A DNA stretch of 64,000 bases, taken from positions 1 to 64,000 of the forward strand of contig CALVBN010000009.1 in NCBI GenBank assembly GCA_944325785.1, in the 5' to 3' direction. Below the pieces are notes generated by a model, which worked only from the letters and a program-made list of their open reading frames with translations, was not told where the DNA came from and did not search any database. Below are positions 1 to 9,031 of the stretch, in pieces. Each line of letters opens with the position of its first letter. Position 1 is the stretch's first letter. This DNA comes from Candidatus Gastranaerophilales bacterium (GTDB taxonomy: Bacteria > Cyanobacteriota > Vampirovibrionia > Gastranaerophilales > Gastranaerophilaceae). A program made the position numbers and the translations under genes.

Positions 1-23
1 ACTGGCGTGAGGACAGTCGCGGC

Positions 24-52
24 AATAAAAAAGAGCTCCAAATGGAACTCTT
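24..52 (-). terminator. Intrinsic terminator after tRNA-Gly
   Basis: Stem arms lie at 31-39 and 44-52 around a 4-nt loop, with one G-T wobble. On the minus strand a T-rich tract follows (complement of 24-30). It sits 5 nt downstream of the tRNA 3' end and should end the tRNA transcript, possibly also read-through from the pilus genes. Confidence 0.8.
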
Positions 53-57
53 CTTTA

Positions 58-133
58 TGGAGCGGAAGACGAGACTCGAACTCGCGACAGTCTGCTTGGA
101 AGGCAGATACTCTACCAACTGAGCTACTTCCGC
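58..133 (-). tRNA. tRNA-Gly (anticodon TCC)
   Basis: The reverse complement folds into a 76-nt cloverleaf. The acceptor stem begins GCGGAAG, the D-loop region reads AGCTCAGTTGGTAGAG, the anticodon stem-loop has TCC in loop CTTCCAA, and the T-loop reads GTTCGAGTC. CCA is encoded at the 3' end. TCC decodes GGA (and by wobble GGN) glycine codons. It lies 63 nt downstream of the PilO gene on the same strand and has its own terminator. Confidence 0.97.
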
Positions 134-196
134 ACTGCTTAACAGCTAAGCTACAATAATTCTATACCAAACATTTTTTTATTTCAAGTAGATTTC

Positions 197-850
197 CTAC
201 TGAGGCAAAGCTGTTTCTGCGCCGTTAAGGGCTGGAGCAACCAAAGCATCTTTTGACGCCGGAACTTCTTCTTCAGGAGCTGTGTGAGCATATAAACGCA
301 GGCTTAAATTTGCTATTAAAATCTTTTTGTCTTTTTCATACGGCTTTACTTCAATCTCATTGATCTTAATATAATAAGGATATTGATATAAATCTTGAAT
401 TAATTTTCCAAGGTTTACGTAATTAGCAACCAATTCCATATTAACATCACATACAAAGTAGACATCTTTGCCGAATTTGACAAAAGCATCCGTTTCCGGA
501 TTGTATTTATAATCAATAGATTTTATCTTGACATAATTCGCATGAACCATTTCAATTACATCATTATATAAAGTGAAAAATAATGTTTCATTACCGAGGT
601 CTGATTCAACCGGTGAATATATTTTTTTCTGTGAAGATGTAATGGATTCCTTAATCTGCTTAATTCTTTTTTGAACAATTGCAAGCTTATTTTGCTGCTC
701 ACTGAGGTCTTTTTCTTTGCTCGCAACCTCATCTTTTATAGACGTAAGTTCTGTAACCTTCGGGAATATTAACTGATATGCACCAAAAACCAGAATTACC
801 AGAGCTACACAAAAAGCAATTACACCATAATATCTTTTATATTTATCCAT
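197..850 (-). CDS. pilO: Type IV pilus assembly protein PilO-like
   Basis: This 217-aa protein has the PilO layout: a short cytoplasmic N-terminus, one membrane helix at about residues 8-28, a coiled-coil at about 35-70, and a periplasmic ferredoxin-like domain. In the family, PilO pairs with PilN in the inner membrane and links the cytoplasmic PilM ring to the secretin. The C-terminal 25 residues are Ala/Pro/Glu-rich and probably disordered. It starts 13 nt downstream of the PilM-PilN fusion gene, behind an AAAAAGGG Shine-Dalgarno stretch, so the two form an operon. Sequence identity in this family is low; the call rests on topology and on the neighbour. Confidence 0.8.
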   Translation of the reverse strand: MDKYKRYYGVIAFCVALVILVFGAYQLIFPKVTELTSIKDEVASKEKDLSEQQNKLAIVQKRIKQIKESITSSQKKIYSPVESDLGNETLFFTLYNDVIEMVHANYVKIKSIDYKYNPETDAFVKFGKDVYFVCDVNMELVANYVNLGKLIQDLYQYPYYIKINEIEVKPYEKDKKILIANLSLRLYAHTAPEEEVPASKDALVAPALNGAETALPQ

Positions 851-863
851 TTATTTACCCTTT

Positions 864-2513
864 TTATTCTTCTATAGCTTCTAAGCCAGGCAAAGCATCT
901 GCTTTAGAAGCGTTATCGTTCTTAGTATCTTTTTTCACTTCTTCAGGTTCATCTGAAATTCTAAATTCATAGAAATCTGCATTTAATGAAGTAAGTATAG
1001 AATCTGTATCAAAAGATTCAATATTCTGATCTATAGATTCAATTTTAGAACTTGAAGCAAGCCCTAATTTCTGTAGTTTAATAGCAGATTCCGGATTATA
1101 ATCCTTTATGCTTCTAAAGAAAGCATACACGCTTTCCAGATTATCAGCCTGACCTTCAATTGTTGTCTTGTCTGATAATTTTAACCTTGTCAGCCAAAGT
1201 TTTTTAGGAATTTCCGTTCCGACAATTGTATAATAAGAATAAATATTCTTGTTATGTCCTAAACCTATCCGGATTTCAGAGCCTTCATCAAACAAGTCTG
1301 TAGAAATATCTTCATTATCTTTTAAGAATTTTTTAATTTGTGCAATCTTAGCATCTAACTCATCTCTTTTATTTTTTTCAGCATTAATTGCTGTAAACAG
1401 ATACCCGAATCCAATCGCTACAGGTATAACAATAACAAAAAACAATACTACAAAAGTTTTAATCAAATTTTCATAAGAAAGAATATATACTTGACCTGCA
1501 ATATTAAGTTCAGGTGGTTGTTCCGAGATGTATATATCACCGAGAGATTTGTTAAACAAATTGAAGTGTATCGCTGTATATTGAGCAAAATCTCTGTATA
1601 TAGAAGCACCTATAATATCTAAAGAAACTGTCGTTGCCAAGCTTTCGTCCACACTCGGAGCTAGCTCCAGAAATGCTTCTTGAGACAAGCTGTTTGCTTC
1701 TTGATGAATAATCGGAGCAGAGTATGTAAGTTTGCTTGCCAATACTTCTGCGCTAATAATATTTGTTTTAGAAACAACACATAAATAACTTGACGGTAAA
1801 TTCTTTAACAGCGGTGCAACAGCATTAATAACTGTTGAATAATTTTCAGCATCGCCAAGAACGGCGCCGATACTGATACGTTCTTCAAAAGAATCTACAT
1901 AATTTCTTCCGCTCATGGAAATCACACGGCAGCAGAAGCTTTCAACAATAAGCAAAACCCATGATGTATTGGGTTCGACATTAACTCTTTCTTTGTATAT
2001 TAAAGCATTTAAAGTTGAATTTACTGATGTATCAATTGCAAGGAGTTTATACCCCAAATCCTTAATAATCATTGCAATTTCTAGCAGCATTGTTTTTTGA
2101 GCTGCAACATACGCAATTTTATTAAACTGTATAGAAGAATTTGGTAAACGTGTTGCGTCAATGCTCGGTTCAGAGTTTTTAAAGAAGAAGTTTTCTGCAA
2201 GCTCTTCTTCTATAGCACTACTTATTTGCAGCTCATCTAAAGCTGCCGGATAATCTTTAACATTAAACACAACAGAAGGTATATTCAAAGCTATTTCTGC
2301 ATTTTTAGGAATCTGCAATTCAAGCAGTAAATCCTGCAGTGCTTCTTTGAAAATATCCAAATCCGCAATTTCACGCCTGTTTATATCAAAATCCAGCGGT
2401 CTAATTCCGTATTTTAGAACCGTCTGTGATGCAAAATCAATCTGAGCGACCTCCAGACCTACCTCTGGAGTTACGGACACGCCCACTATAACACTCTTCT
2501 TAAATAATTCCAT
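864..2513 (-). CDS. PilM-PilN fusion, type IV pilus assembly
   Basis: This 549-aa protein combines two pilus parts. Residues 1 to about 340 resemble the actin-like PilM ATPase fold: N-terminal VGVSVTPEVGLEVAQI strand pair, then alternating strands and helices with LLAIDTSVNSTLNAL near 155-175. A single membrane helix follows at about 350-373, then a coiled-coil and a PilN-like periplasmic domain (LWLTRLKLSDKTTIEG at about 440-455). In most bacteria PilM and PilN are separate proteins that bind through the PilN cytoplasmic tail; here they are one chain. An acidic, disordered tail ends the protein. The start follows AGGAAG. Its pilO partner is immediately downstream. Confidence 0.75.
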   Translation of the reverse strand: MELFKKSVIVGVSVTPEVGLEVAQIDFASQTVLKYGIRPLDFDINRREIADLDIFKEALQDLLLELQIPKNAEIALNIPSVVFNVKDYPAALDELQISSAIEEELAENFFFKNSEPSIDATRLPNSSIQFNKIAYVAAQKTMLLEIAMIIKDLGYKLLAIDTSVNSTLNALIYKERVNVEPNTSWVLLIVESFCCRVISMSGRNYVDSFEERISIGAVLGDAENYSTVINAVAPLLKNLPSSYLCVVSKTNIISAEVLASKLTYSAPIIHQEANSLSQEAFLELAPSVDESLATTVSLDIIGASIYRDFAQYTAIHFNLFNKSLGDIYISEQPPELNIAGQVYILSYENLIKTFVVLFFVIVIPVAIGFGYLFTAINAEKNKRDELDAKIAQIKKFLKDNEDISTDLFDEGSEIRIGLGHNKNIYSYYTIVGTEIPKKLWLTRLKLSDKTTIEGQADNLESVYAFFRSIKDYNPESAIKLQKLGLASSSKIESIDQNIESFDTDSILTSLNADFYEFRISDEPEEVKKDTKNDNASKADALPGLEAIEE

Positions 2514-2538
2514 GCCTGTTTCTTCCTATTTTTTTTTA

Positions 2539-2566
2539 TTGTACAATAAAACTTAAATTTTGTACA
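2539..2566 (+). promoter_or_regulatory. Paired TTGTACA boxes upstream of nadA
   Basis: TTGTACAA (itself a perfect palindrome) lies at 2539-2546 and TTGTACA at 2560-2566, offset by exactly 21 bp, two helical turns. They sit 13-40 nt before the nadA start and between it and the divergent pilus operon. The spacing on one DNA face suggests a dimeric or cooperative regulator. Which regulator would bind is unknown. Confidence 0.3.
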
Positions 2567-2578
2567 CAGGATAAATAG

Positions 2579-3487
2579 ATGAAAAATATTGTAGAAAAAA
2601 TAAAAAAATTAAAAGAAGAGAAAAACGCTATTATATTGGCACACAGCTACCAGAATATTGAAATCGACGAAGTAGCGGACTTTGTAGGAGATTCTTTATA
2701 TTTAAGCCAGATGGCTAAAAATACAAATGCAGATATTATTGTATTTGCCGGTGTTTATTTCATGGCTCAGACAGCAAAAATCATATCACCGGAAAAGAAA
2801 GTTTTATTACCAAACCTCCAAGCCGGATGCTTAATGGCAGATATGATTAACCACGAACAAATGGTTAATTTTAAAAAAGATTATCCGGACACACCGGTTG
2901 TTTGTTATATCAATTCTACTGCAGAAGTAAAAGCAGAATGCGACATATGCTGCACAAGTTCTAACGCATTAGAAATTGTAAAGAGTCTTAACACTAATCG
3001 CGTTTTGTTTATTCCGGACGCCAATTTGGGTAAATGGGTTGAAAAACAGCTGCCTAATACAGAAGTTATAACATATGACGGCAATTGTCCTGTACATAAT
3101 AATATACAAGCAGAAGAAATTAAAAAAGCGCGGTTAAAATATCCGAACGCAAAAATACTAATACATCCGGAATGCAAGCCGGAAGTCAGCGAATTGGGTG
3201 ATTATGTCGGCAGCACAAGCGGTATTATCGATTATGTTAGGAAAAGTAAAGATAAACAGTTTGTAATCGTAACGGAAAAAGGCGTGGCTGACCGTTTGAA
3301 ACGCGATTATCCGGAGAAAGAGTTTATATTAATAAAAGATGACATGCTTTGTGAAAGTATGAAACTTACAACACTGGAAGAAATCCTATATTCGCTTGAG
3401 CATGAAGTAAACGAAATAACTCTGGATGAAGAAGTCCGCAGGCTGAGTTCAAACTGTATTGAAAGAATGCTGAAGGTTTCAAAGTAA
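2579..3487 (+). CDS. nadA: Quinolinate synthase NadA
   Basis: This 302-aa protein is a short-type quinolinate synthase, a [4Fe-4S] enzyme that condenses iminoaspartate with dihydroxyacetone phosphate to quinolinate in de novo NAD synthesis. The three cluster cysteines are in the expected places: Cys84 (LQAGCLMADM), Cys170 (DGNCPVH) and Cys258 (MLCESMKLTTLEE). AHSYQ at about 21-25, GDSLYLS and HPEC are conserved substrate-binding segments. nadB and nadC are not in this window. The start follows AGGA. The stop overlaps the start of the next gene by 1 nt (TAATG), so it is translationally coupled to rlmB. Confidence 0.95.
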   Translation: MKNIVEKIKKLKEEKNAIILAHSYQNIEIDEVADFVGDSLYLSQMAKNTNADIIVFAGVYFMAQTAKIISPEKKVLLPNLQAGCLMADMINHEQMVNFKKDYPDTPVVCYINSTAEVKAECDICCTSSNALEIVKSLNTNRVLFIPDANLGKWVEKQLPNTEVITYDGNCPVHNNIQAEEIKKARLKYPNAKILIHPECKPEVSELGDYVGSTSGIIDYVRKSKDKQFVIVTEKGVADRLKRDYPEKEFILIKDDMLCESMKLTTLEEILYSLEHEVNEITLDEEVRRLSSNCIERMLKVSK

Positions 3488-4251
3488 TGGAAAACACTCT
3501 TATATATGGCAAAAACGCTGTTATTGAAGCATTGGAAGCTAATAACAGGGAATTTAATAAAATTCTTATATCAAATACTATACGCTCTGATTCCAAAATC
3601 GAGAGAATAAAAGAACTTGCCATTCAACACGGAATAATTTTTCAATTTGTAGATATACGAAAACTCAATCAATTGGAGCCGGAAGGAAGACATCAAGGTG
3701 TTATTGCACAAATTTCACCTGTAAAATATACTGATTTGGATGATTTTATCGAAGAGAATAAAAACTCCCATGAGTGCATGGTTGTAGTTCTTGACGGAAT
3801 TGAAGATTCACATAATACCGGTGCAATCATCCGTTCCTGCGTATGTGCCGGAGTAAAAGGTGTGATTATACCTTCAAGACGCGGAGTTTTAATTAATTCC
3901 ACCGTAGAAAAAACAAGTGCCGGAGCAGCTAATCATATTAAGATAATAAAAGTCAACAGCCTTACGGGAGCAGTACAAAAATTAAAAGAAAACAACTACT
4001 GGGTAATTGCTTCCGATCATCATGCCAAAGATAATTATTATGATATTGATTATACAAACATGAATACCGCATTGATTATGGGAGCAGAACACAGCGGAAT
4101 ATCAAAATCACTGCTGAAACTTTCAGACTTTAAAGTAAAAATTCCAATGTTAACAAATTTTAATTCTTTAAATGTTTCTAATGCTGCTGCTATAATATTA
4201 TTTGAGGCGGTGCGTCAAAAGATGAAACAGAGAGGTGCAGAAAATGGCTAA
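3487..4251 (+). CDS. rlmB: 23S rRNA 2'-O-ribose methyltransferase, RlmB/TrmH family
   Basis: This 254-aa SpoU-class methyltransferase has an N-terminal substrate-binding domain (about 1-75, starting [11 protein letters not shown]) and a C-terminal trefoil-knot SAM domain. The knot motifs are visible: [21 protein letters not shown] at about 100-120, [10 protein letters not shown] at about 198-207, and [15 protein letters not shown] near 222-236. In the family RlmB methylates a guanosine in the 23S peptidyl-transferase region. It overlaps nadA by 1 nt and rpoD by 8 nt, so it is in the middle of a tight operon. Confidence 0.93.
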   Translation: MENTLIYGKNAVIEALEANNREFNKILISNTIRSDSKIERIKELAIQHGIIFQFVDIRKLNQLEPEGRHQGVIAQISPVKYTDLDDFIEENKNSHECMVVVLDGIEDSHNTGAIIRSCVCAGVKGVIIPSRRGVLINSTVEKTSAGAANHIKIIKVNSLTGAVQKLKENNYWVIASDHHAKDNYYDIDYTNMNTALIMGAEHSGISKSLLKLSDFKVKIPMLTNFNSLNVSNAAAIILFEAVRQKMKQRGAENG

Positions 4252-5242
4252 GAAAAATGATACACTTAATATAATGGCAGATGACATTTCTGATGAAGGC
4301 GTAGATTTTGAAAGCCTTGAATCTATTGATGACGATGAAGACTCAATTGCAATTGAAGAACCTAAGACACAAGAGAACTTAAGTTCTGTAAATTCTGATG
4401 ATTCTGTCAGAATTTATCTTCAGCAGATAGGCAAAATCCCTCTTTTATCCGCTGAAGAGGAACTGGAAGTTGCAAAACAGATTTATGAAACACAGAGCGA
4501 AATTGCAAGAAAAGTTCTTATAAACGCCAACCTGCGTCTTGTTGTAAGCATTGCAAAAAAATATATAGGCCGCGGCTTATCATTTCTTGATTTAATACAG
4601 GAAGGGAACATGGGGCTTATCAAAGCAACGGAAAAATTTGATTATACAAAGGGTTACAAATTCTCAACCTATGCAACATGGTGGATACAGCAGTCTATCA
4701 CCAGAGCAATTGCAGATAAGGCGAGAATTATAAGACTTCCGATACACTTGATTGAATCTATTAATAAGATTAAAAAGGCTACAATGGATTTGACTACAGA
4801 GCTTGGAAGAATTCCGGTAAAGCAGGAAATTGCCGATAAAATGGGGATTTCCGTTGCTAAATTAACCTCTATAATCAAGGCAACTCAATCTACAATAAGT
4901 ATTGATACACCGACCGGTCAGAAAGATGATTCAAATAAAATTATTGATTACCTTGTAGACGAATCAACAATTGCACCGGATTCTCTCGTTTCACAGGAAA
5001 GCATGCTGGATGATATTAAGGGTATGCTGGAACAATTGAGCCAGAAAGAGCGTGATGTACTTATTTTAAGATTTGGACTGAATAATGACGGAAACAAAAA
5101 AACTCTTGACGAGATAGGTTCAATATACGGCGTATCAAGGGAAAGAATAAGACAGATAGAAAACAGAGCCATTTCAAAACTGAAAAAACTCTGCAGAAAT
5201 AAAAACCTTACATCGGGTTTGAAGAATTATTTCGGCTCATAG
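4244..5242 (+). CDS. rpoD: Primary-type sigma-70 factor RpoD/SigA
   Basis: This 332-aa sigma factor has an acidic N-terminus (about 1-50), region 1.2 ([21 protein letters not shown]), region 2 with [14 protein letters not shown] for -10 recognition and melting, region 3, and region 4 with the helix-turn-helix [19 protein letters not shown]. It lacks a full region 1.1 and is shorter than the E. coli protein, like cyanobacterial group 1 and 2 factors. I chose ATG at 4244 because AGAGG lies 8 nt upstream; a GTG at 4235 is the alternative. It overlaps rlmB by 8 nt. A group 2 sigma factor cannot be excluded from one gene. Confidence 0.92.
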   Translation: MAKKNDTLNIMADDISDEGVDFESLESIDDDEDSIAIEEPKTQENLSSVNSDDSVRIYLQQIGKIPLLSAEEELEVAKQIYETQSEIARKVLINANLRLVVSIAKKYIGRGLSFLDLIQEGNMGLIKATEKFDYTKGYKFSTYATWWIQQSITRAIADKARIIRLPIHLIESINKIKKATMDLTTELGRIPVKQEIADKMGISVAKLTSIIKATQSTISIDTPTGQKDDSNKIIDYLVDESTIAPDSLVSQESMLDDIKGMLEQLSQKERDVLILRFGLNNDGNKKTLDEIGSIYGVSRERIRQIENRAISKLKKLCRNKNLTSGLKNYFGS

Positions 5243-5257
5243 ATACAAGGACAAAAA

Positions 5258-7021
5258 ATGACAGACATAGAAAGAATTAATACACTGGTAGCGGAAAAAG
5301 ATTTTGAGCAGGCAGGCACGCTTGTGCAGGAGGCATTAAAAGAAACGCCGGATGATTTGGAGCTTATAAAGTTATCCGGTCTTATTTATGTAAACCTGCA
5401 GGAATGGCTGAAGGCAAGAACGGCTTTTGAAACAGTTATTAAATATAAGCCGGACGATGCAACAGCCTGGTTTTACGCCGGAAATTGCTATGACAAGCTC
5501 GGCGATTTTGTTTCGGCAAAGAATGCATATCTCAAGGTAATAGACCTCAGAAAAGATTATATAGAGGCATACAAAAGTTTATGTATAACATTTATGAAGC
5601 TTAATGAGCCGGAAGAAGCTATAAAATATGCAGGGATTGCAAATTCAATTATACCGGATGATTACATTTTTGATTTTGTAATCGGCACGGCTTATATGAA
5701 GGTTAAAGAGTTTGCCAAGAGTATAGAGCCGTTTGAAAGAGCATTATTAAAAAGTCCGGACAATATCGGAATATATAACAGCCTCGGCACAGCTTATATG
5801 GCGACAAATAAAAGCGATGAAGCCGTAAAATGCTACAAAAAAGCTCTGGAACTTGCGCCGGAAAACCCAATGAGTTATTATAACCTCGGTTCTGCATATC
5901 AAATTCAGCAAAACCATGAAGAGGCATGCAGCTATTTTAAACAGGCAATTAAGCTTGATAACGAAGATGAGGGGTTTAAAGTTGCATATGCGATGTCACT
6001 TGTAAAATGCGGAAAATATGAAGAAGCAATTGATGTATACAAAAAGCTGCTTGTACAGCATCCGGAAAAAGACAATTACAAATATAATCTTGTAACATGC
6101 TATGAGGCAATGGGAAATTTTCAGACCGCAATATCAATTCTGGAAACTCTTGTTTATGTTAATACAAAATTTATCCTGCCGGCGCAGAAACTGGCAAATT
6201 TGTATATCAGAACAAACCAGCCGAACAAGGCAAAGGATATATATGATAATATTCTGCTAAAGAATAATCCGACCGCAGAAACCCTGCATCAGTATGCAAT
6301 TTTATCTTCAAGCCTCTGCGATACTGACACGGCGGAGAAAATGCTTAAAAAAGTTATTAAGATGAAGCCGGAGATTGCAAAGGCACATAAGGATTTAGGC
6401 ATTATATATTTAAATAAACGTTTGTTCAAATATGCGGAAGATGAATTTCAAACAGCATTAAAGCTTGCGCCGAATGACTTTGACATTATATTTGAATACG
6501 GCAATTATCTGTATTCCACATCCAATAATACCGAGGCTGAAAGGTATTACGGCGAAGCTCTTATGCTTGAGCCGGACAATATTCTTGCGCTGACATTTAT
6601 GGCGCTGAACAAGCTTGTTCTAAATCAGCTGGATGAAGCAAAAGAATACATAATGAAGGCTTTAAAGATTAATCCGCATCACGAATATATTCAATTTTGC
6701 GCAGGAAGAATCTTTTATGCACGCAAAGAATATGAAGATGCCAAACATTATTTGATACACGCTGTTGAACAGAATCCCGATGTTGAAACACAGAATACGC
6801 TTGCATTGACTTATTATGAACTCGGAGAATATGAGAACGCCGCTAATATCTTAAAAAATCTGCTTCAAAAATATCCGGAAAATATTTCAATACTTATGAG
6901 TCTTGCTAAATGCTACGAGGGCTTAAAAGACAATGACTCTGCGCTTGAATATCTGGACAAAGTAGTTTCTATCTTTCCGGAGGATGAAGAAGCACACGAA
7001 ATGATTAGACGTTTATCCTAA
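5258..7021 (+). CDS. TPR-repeat protein
   Basis: This 587-aa protein consists almost wholly of tandem tetratricopeptide repeats, about 16-17 units of 34 residues. Typical units include AWFYAGNCYDKLGDFVSAKN and SYYNLGSAYQIQQNHEEACS. It has no signal peptide or membrane segment, so it is probably a cytoplasmic scaffold. It is last in the nadA-rlmB-rpoD operon, 15 nt after rpoD with an AAGGA site. TPR proteins bind partner peptides; the partner cannot be read from sequence. The 3' end overlaps the convergent membrane-protein gene by 4 nt. Confidence 0.85.
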   Translation: MTDIERINTLVAEKDFEQAGTLVQEALKETPDDLELIKLSGLIYVNLQEWLKARTAFETVIKYKPDDATAWFYAGNCYDKLGDFVSAKNAYLKVIDLRKDYIEAYKSLCITFMKLNEPEEAIKYAGIANSIIPDDYIFDFVIGTAYMKVKEFAKSIEPFERALLKSPDNIGIYNSLGTAYMATNKSDEAVKCYKKALELAPENPMSYYNLGSAYQIQQNHEEACSYFKQAIKLDNEDEGFKVAYAMSLVKCGKYEEAIDVYKKLLVQHPEKDNYKYNLVTCYEAMGNFQTAISILETLVYVNTKFILPAQKLANLYIRTNQPNKAKDIYDNILLKNNPTAETLHQYAILSSSLCDTDTAEKMLKKVIKMKPEIAKAHKDLGIIYLNKRLFKYAEDEFQTALKLAPNDFDIIFEYGNYLYSTSNNTEAERYYGEALMLEPDNILALTFMALNKLVLNQLDEAKEYIMKALKINPHHEYIQFCAGRIFYARKEYEDAKHYLIHAVEQNPDVETQNTLALTYYELGEYENAANILKNLLQKYPENISILMSLAKCYEGLKDNDSALEYLDKVVSIFPEDEEAHEMIRRLS

Positions 7022-7824
7022 ACAATAATATCTGTTTTTACAAAATTTGTATAATAATAATTAAATACAAGAACCGCTATAAAAATCAGATAGTAAAAAT
7101 TAATAAGCGTAAATATAAAGTGCGTAATTATATTCATCCCAAATATAGCCGTCAAAATAGAGAGTATAAAATAAGAAACAAAAAGAGCCAGAAAGAGCGC
7201 AATATTCTTGAAGAACTTTCTGCCGAACAAATCTTTAAAAGAATAGAAATATGCTTTTAACGGGTTTTTGTTTTTATAAAACAAGGCTGGCGGATAGAAC
7301 ATAATTAAAAAATATGTAACCGACATTGTGCCGAATAAAAGGAGATTCCAGGCATTCAGCTTAAACAGCTGCTCATCTGATAATGACATCAAAAAAGCTT
7401 TTAATGCTGATGCGGATTCCATTGCCTTAGAAAAATCCTCTGCCTGAATACCAATATTTCCGATAAAATGCATGCCGGCATAGTATGATGCTATAAGCAG
7501 AATTAATGATATTATAAACGCTGTAAAAATAAGCCCCAAAACCGGTAGAAAAAACTCGCCGACACCAGCCGGAAATTCCCTTAGCAATAAGTTGGGATTT
7601 TCTTCAAAAGTATCTTTTATTCCCTCTCTTATCATAAAAAACCAGCCTGCCATAAACGCGCCGAGCATAAGTACAAATAATACGCCCGCAAAAAGCAGAC
7701 TTATTAGATTGCCGTTTATAGAAAACAGTATATAAAGACTTGATAAAAGCGAAAATAAAATCAGCGGGGTAGCCAGTATTATATATTTATTAGTAAAATT
7801 AAAGCTTTGTTGTAAAATATTCAT
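7018..7824 (-). CDS. Polytopic membrane protein, function unknown
   Basis: This 268-aa protein has about six hydrophobic helices: roughly 15-35, 40-65, 95-115, 160-180, 208-230 and 235-258. FYPPALFYKNKNPLKAYFYS before the fifth helix resembles DUF4013/YciC-type membrane proteins, in which a polar linker precedes paired helices; I treat this only as resemblance. It starts 1 nt after the stop of the CpaE-like gene, so the two are co-transcribed, and it may help localise a surface apparatus. An AGGAG site precedes the start. Confidence 0.7.
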   Translation of the reverse strand: MNILQQSFNFTNKYIILATPLILFSLLSSLYILFSINGNLISLLFAGVLFVLMLGAFMAGWFFMIREGIKDTFEENPNLLLREFPAGVGEFFLPVLGLIFTAFIISLILLIASYYAGMHFIGNIGIQAEDFSKAMESASALKAFLMSLSDEQLFKLNAWNLLLFGTMSVTYFLIMFYPPALFYKNKNPLKAYFYSFKDLFGRKFFKNIALFLALFVSYFILSILTAIFGMNIITHFIFTLINFYYLIFIAVLVFNYYYTNFVKTDIIV

Positions 7825-7825
7825 T

Positions 7826-8968
7826 CTATCTCCTGTACTGGATTACAGTCTGTTCAATTATATCATCGGAAACCTTTGAAGCAAAATCTCTAAAGCTGCT
7901 GCCTATATTTGATGCCGGATTAACTTCTGCAATAGTTTCACCTTTGTTTATAGCATCCATTATCGTAAAGTAATTATTCGGCACTTTCCAGTAAACTTTC
8001 TGTCCCAGCGTATTTTCAATATCTTCAAGTGTTATTTCGTCATTTTCCATATATCTGTTGATAACTATTTTTACTTTTCCTTCCGGATATCTTCTTGAGC
8101 GGAAAAGGTTTAAGCATCTCTGCGCGTTGCGTATTGCAGGGATATTCACTATTGACGTGAATAATATCCAGTCAGACAAATCCAGAATTTTCAGCGAATT
8201 CGGATCAATATTTGCAGACATATCTACAATAATATATGGAAAAACTTTTTTCAGAGCTTTGAAAAGTTTCTCAATTTCTTGCGGTGTAATACTTTCAGAC
8301 TGTTCTATATAGCTCGGATCTGCAAGTACATACATTGAACTATCTTTGTACTTTTCAAAAGCCCTTATTAATGTATCTTCTTCCTTGTCAATCAAATTTC
8401 TTATAACATAATTCACATCAAATGGCGGATTAAGATTTAAGAATGTTGAAATATCTCCTAACTGCAGGTTCAAGTCAATAAGTGCAACTTTATCTTTCGT
8501 AACCCTTGCGAGTTCTTCCGCAAGATTAACCGCAATAGTTGTCTTGCCTATTCCACCTTTATTTGAATATACAGTTATTATTTTTGCCTGGGAATCACTA
8601 TCTGAATCAGTATTGCTTGCGAGCATTGAAATAACTCTTACCAAATCATCTTTAAGCACCGGTTTAGGCAAAAATTCTTTTGCACCGTATCTTAAAGCTT
8701 TAATAATAGTATTAGTTGAATAGTCAGAAGAAGTAATGACTATTTTGGGAGTAAAGAGTTTTATGCTGTCAAGAGCAGCTTCAGTTTCCTCTGAAATATC
8801 AGCAATTACAATACAGCCTTCTTCTTTTTTTATTTCTTCAAGACCTTGTTTATAATCGCCGTAAAGTTTTATTTCGCCGATAAAATCCATACCGCTCAAG
8901 TAGGACTTTACAATTTCTCTTGAGTTTTCATTTTTATCAAGCACTATTAGAGAAGGAACTTTTTGCAT
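7826..8968 (-). CDS. CpaE-like receiver/MinD-type ATPase
   Basis: This 380-aa protein has an N-terminal response-regulator-like domain (about 5-118, with Asp in IADIS near 58 and a Thr/Ser-Lys end LPKPVLKDDL) and a C-terminal MinD/ParA ATPase. The deviant Walker A KGGIGKTT is at about 135-142, LIDLNLQLGDIS is the switch segment, and IIVDMS is Walker B. CpaE proteins position and help assemble Flp/Tad pili. No Tad ATPase or prepilin lies nearby, so the client might instead be the type IV pilus genes at 0.2-2.5 kb. Final residues VIQYRR are basic. It is operonic with the membrane protein downstream. Confidence 0.85.
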   Translation of the reverse strand: MQKVPSLIVLDKNENSREIVKSYLSGMDFIGEIKLYGDYKQGLEEIKKEEGCIVIADISEETEAALDSIKLFTPKIVITSSDYSTNTIIKALRYGAKEFLPKPVLKDDLVRVISMLASNTDSDSDSQAKIITVYSNKGGIGKTTIAVNLAEELARVTKDKVALIDLNLQLGDISTFLNLNPPFDVNYVIRNLIDKEEDTLIRAFEKYKDSSMYVLADPSYIEQSESITPQEIEKLFKALKKVFPYIIVDMSANIDPNSLKILDLSDWILFTSIVNIPAIRNAQRCLNLFRSRRYPEGKVKIVINRYMENDEITLEDIENTLGQKVYWKVPNNYFTIMDAINKGETIAEVNPASNIGSSFRDFASKVSDDIIEQTVIQYRR

Positions 8969-9031
8969 ATAAAAAACCTCTTCTTAGTCAATTCCCCTTC
9001 TAATATAACTCAAATTTAAGCATAGAACAAT

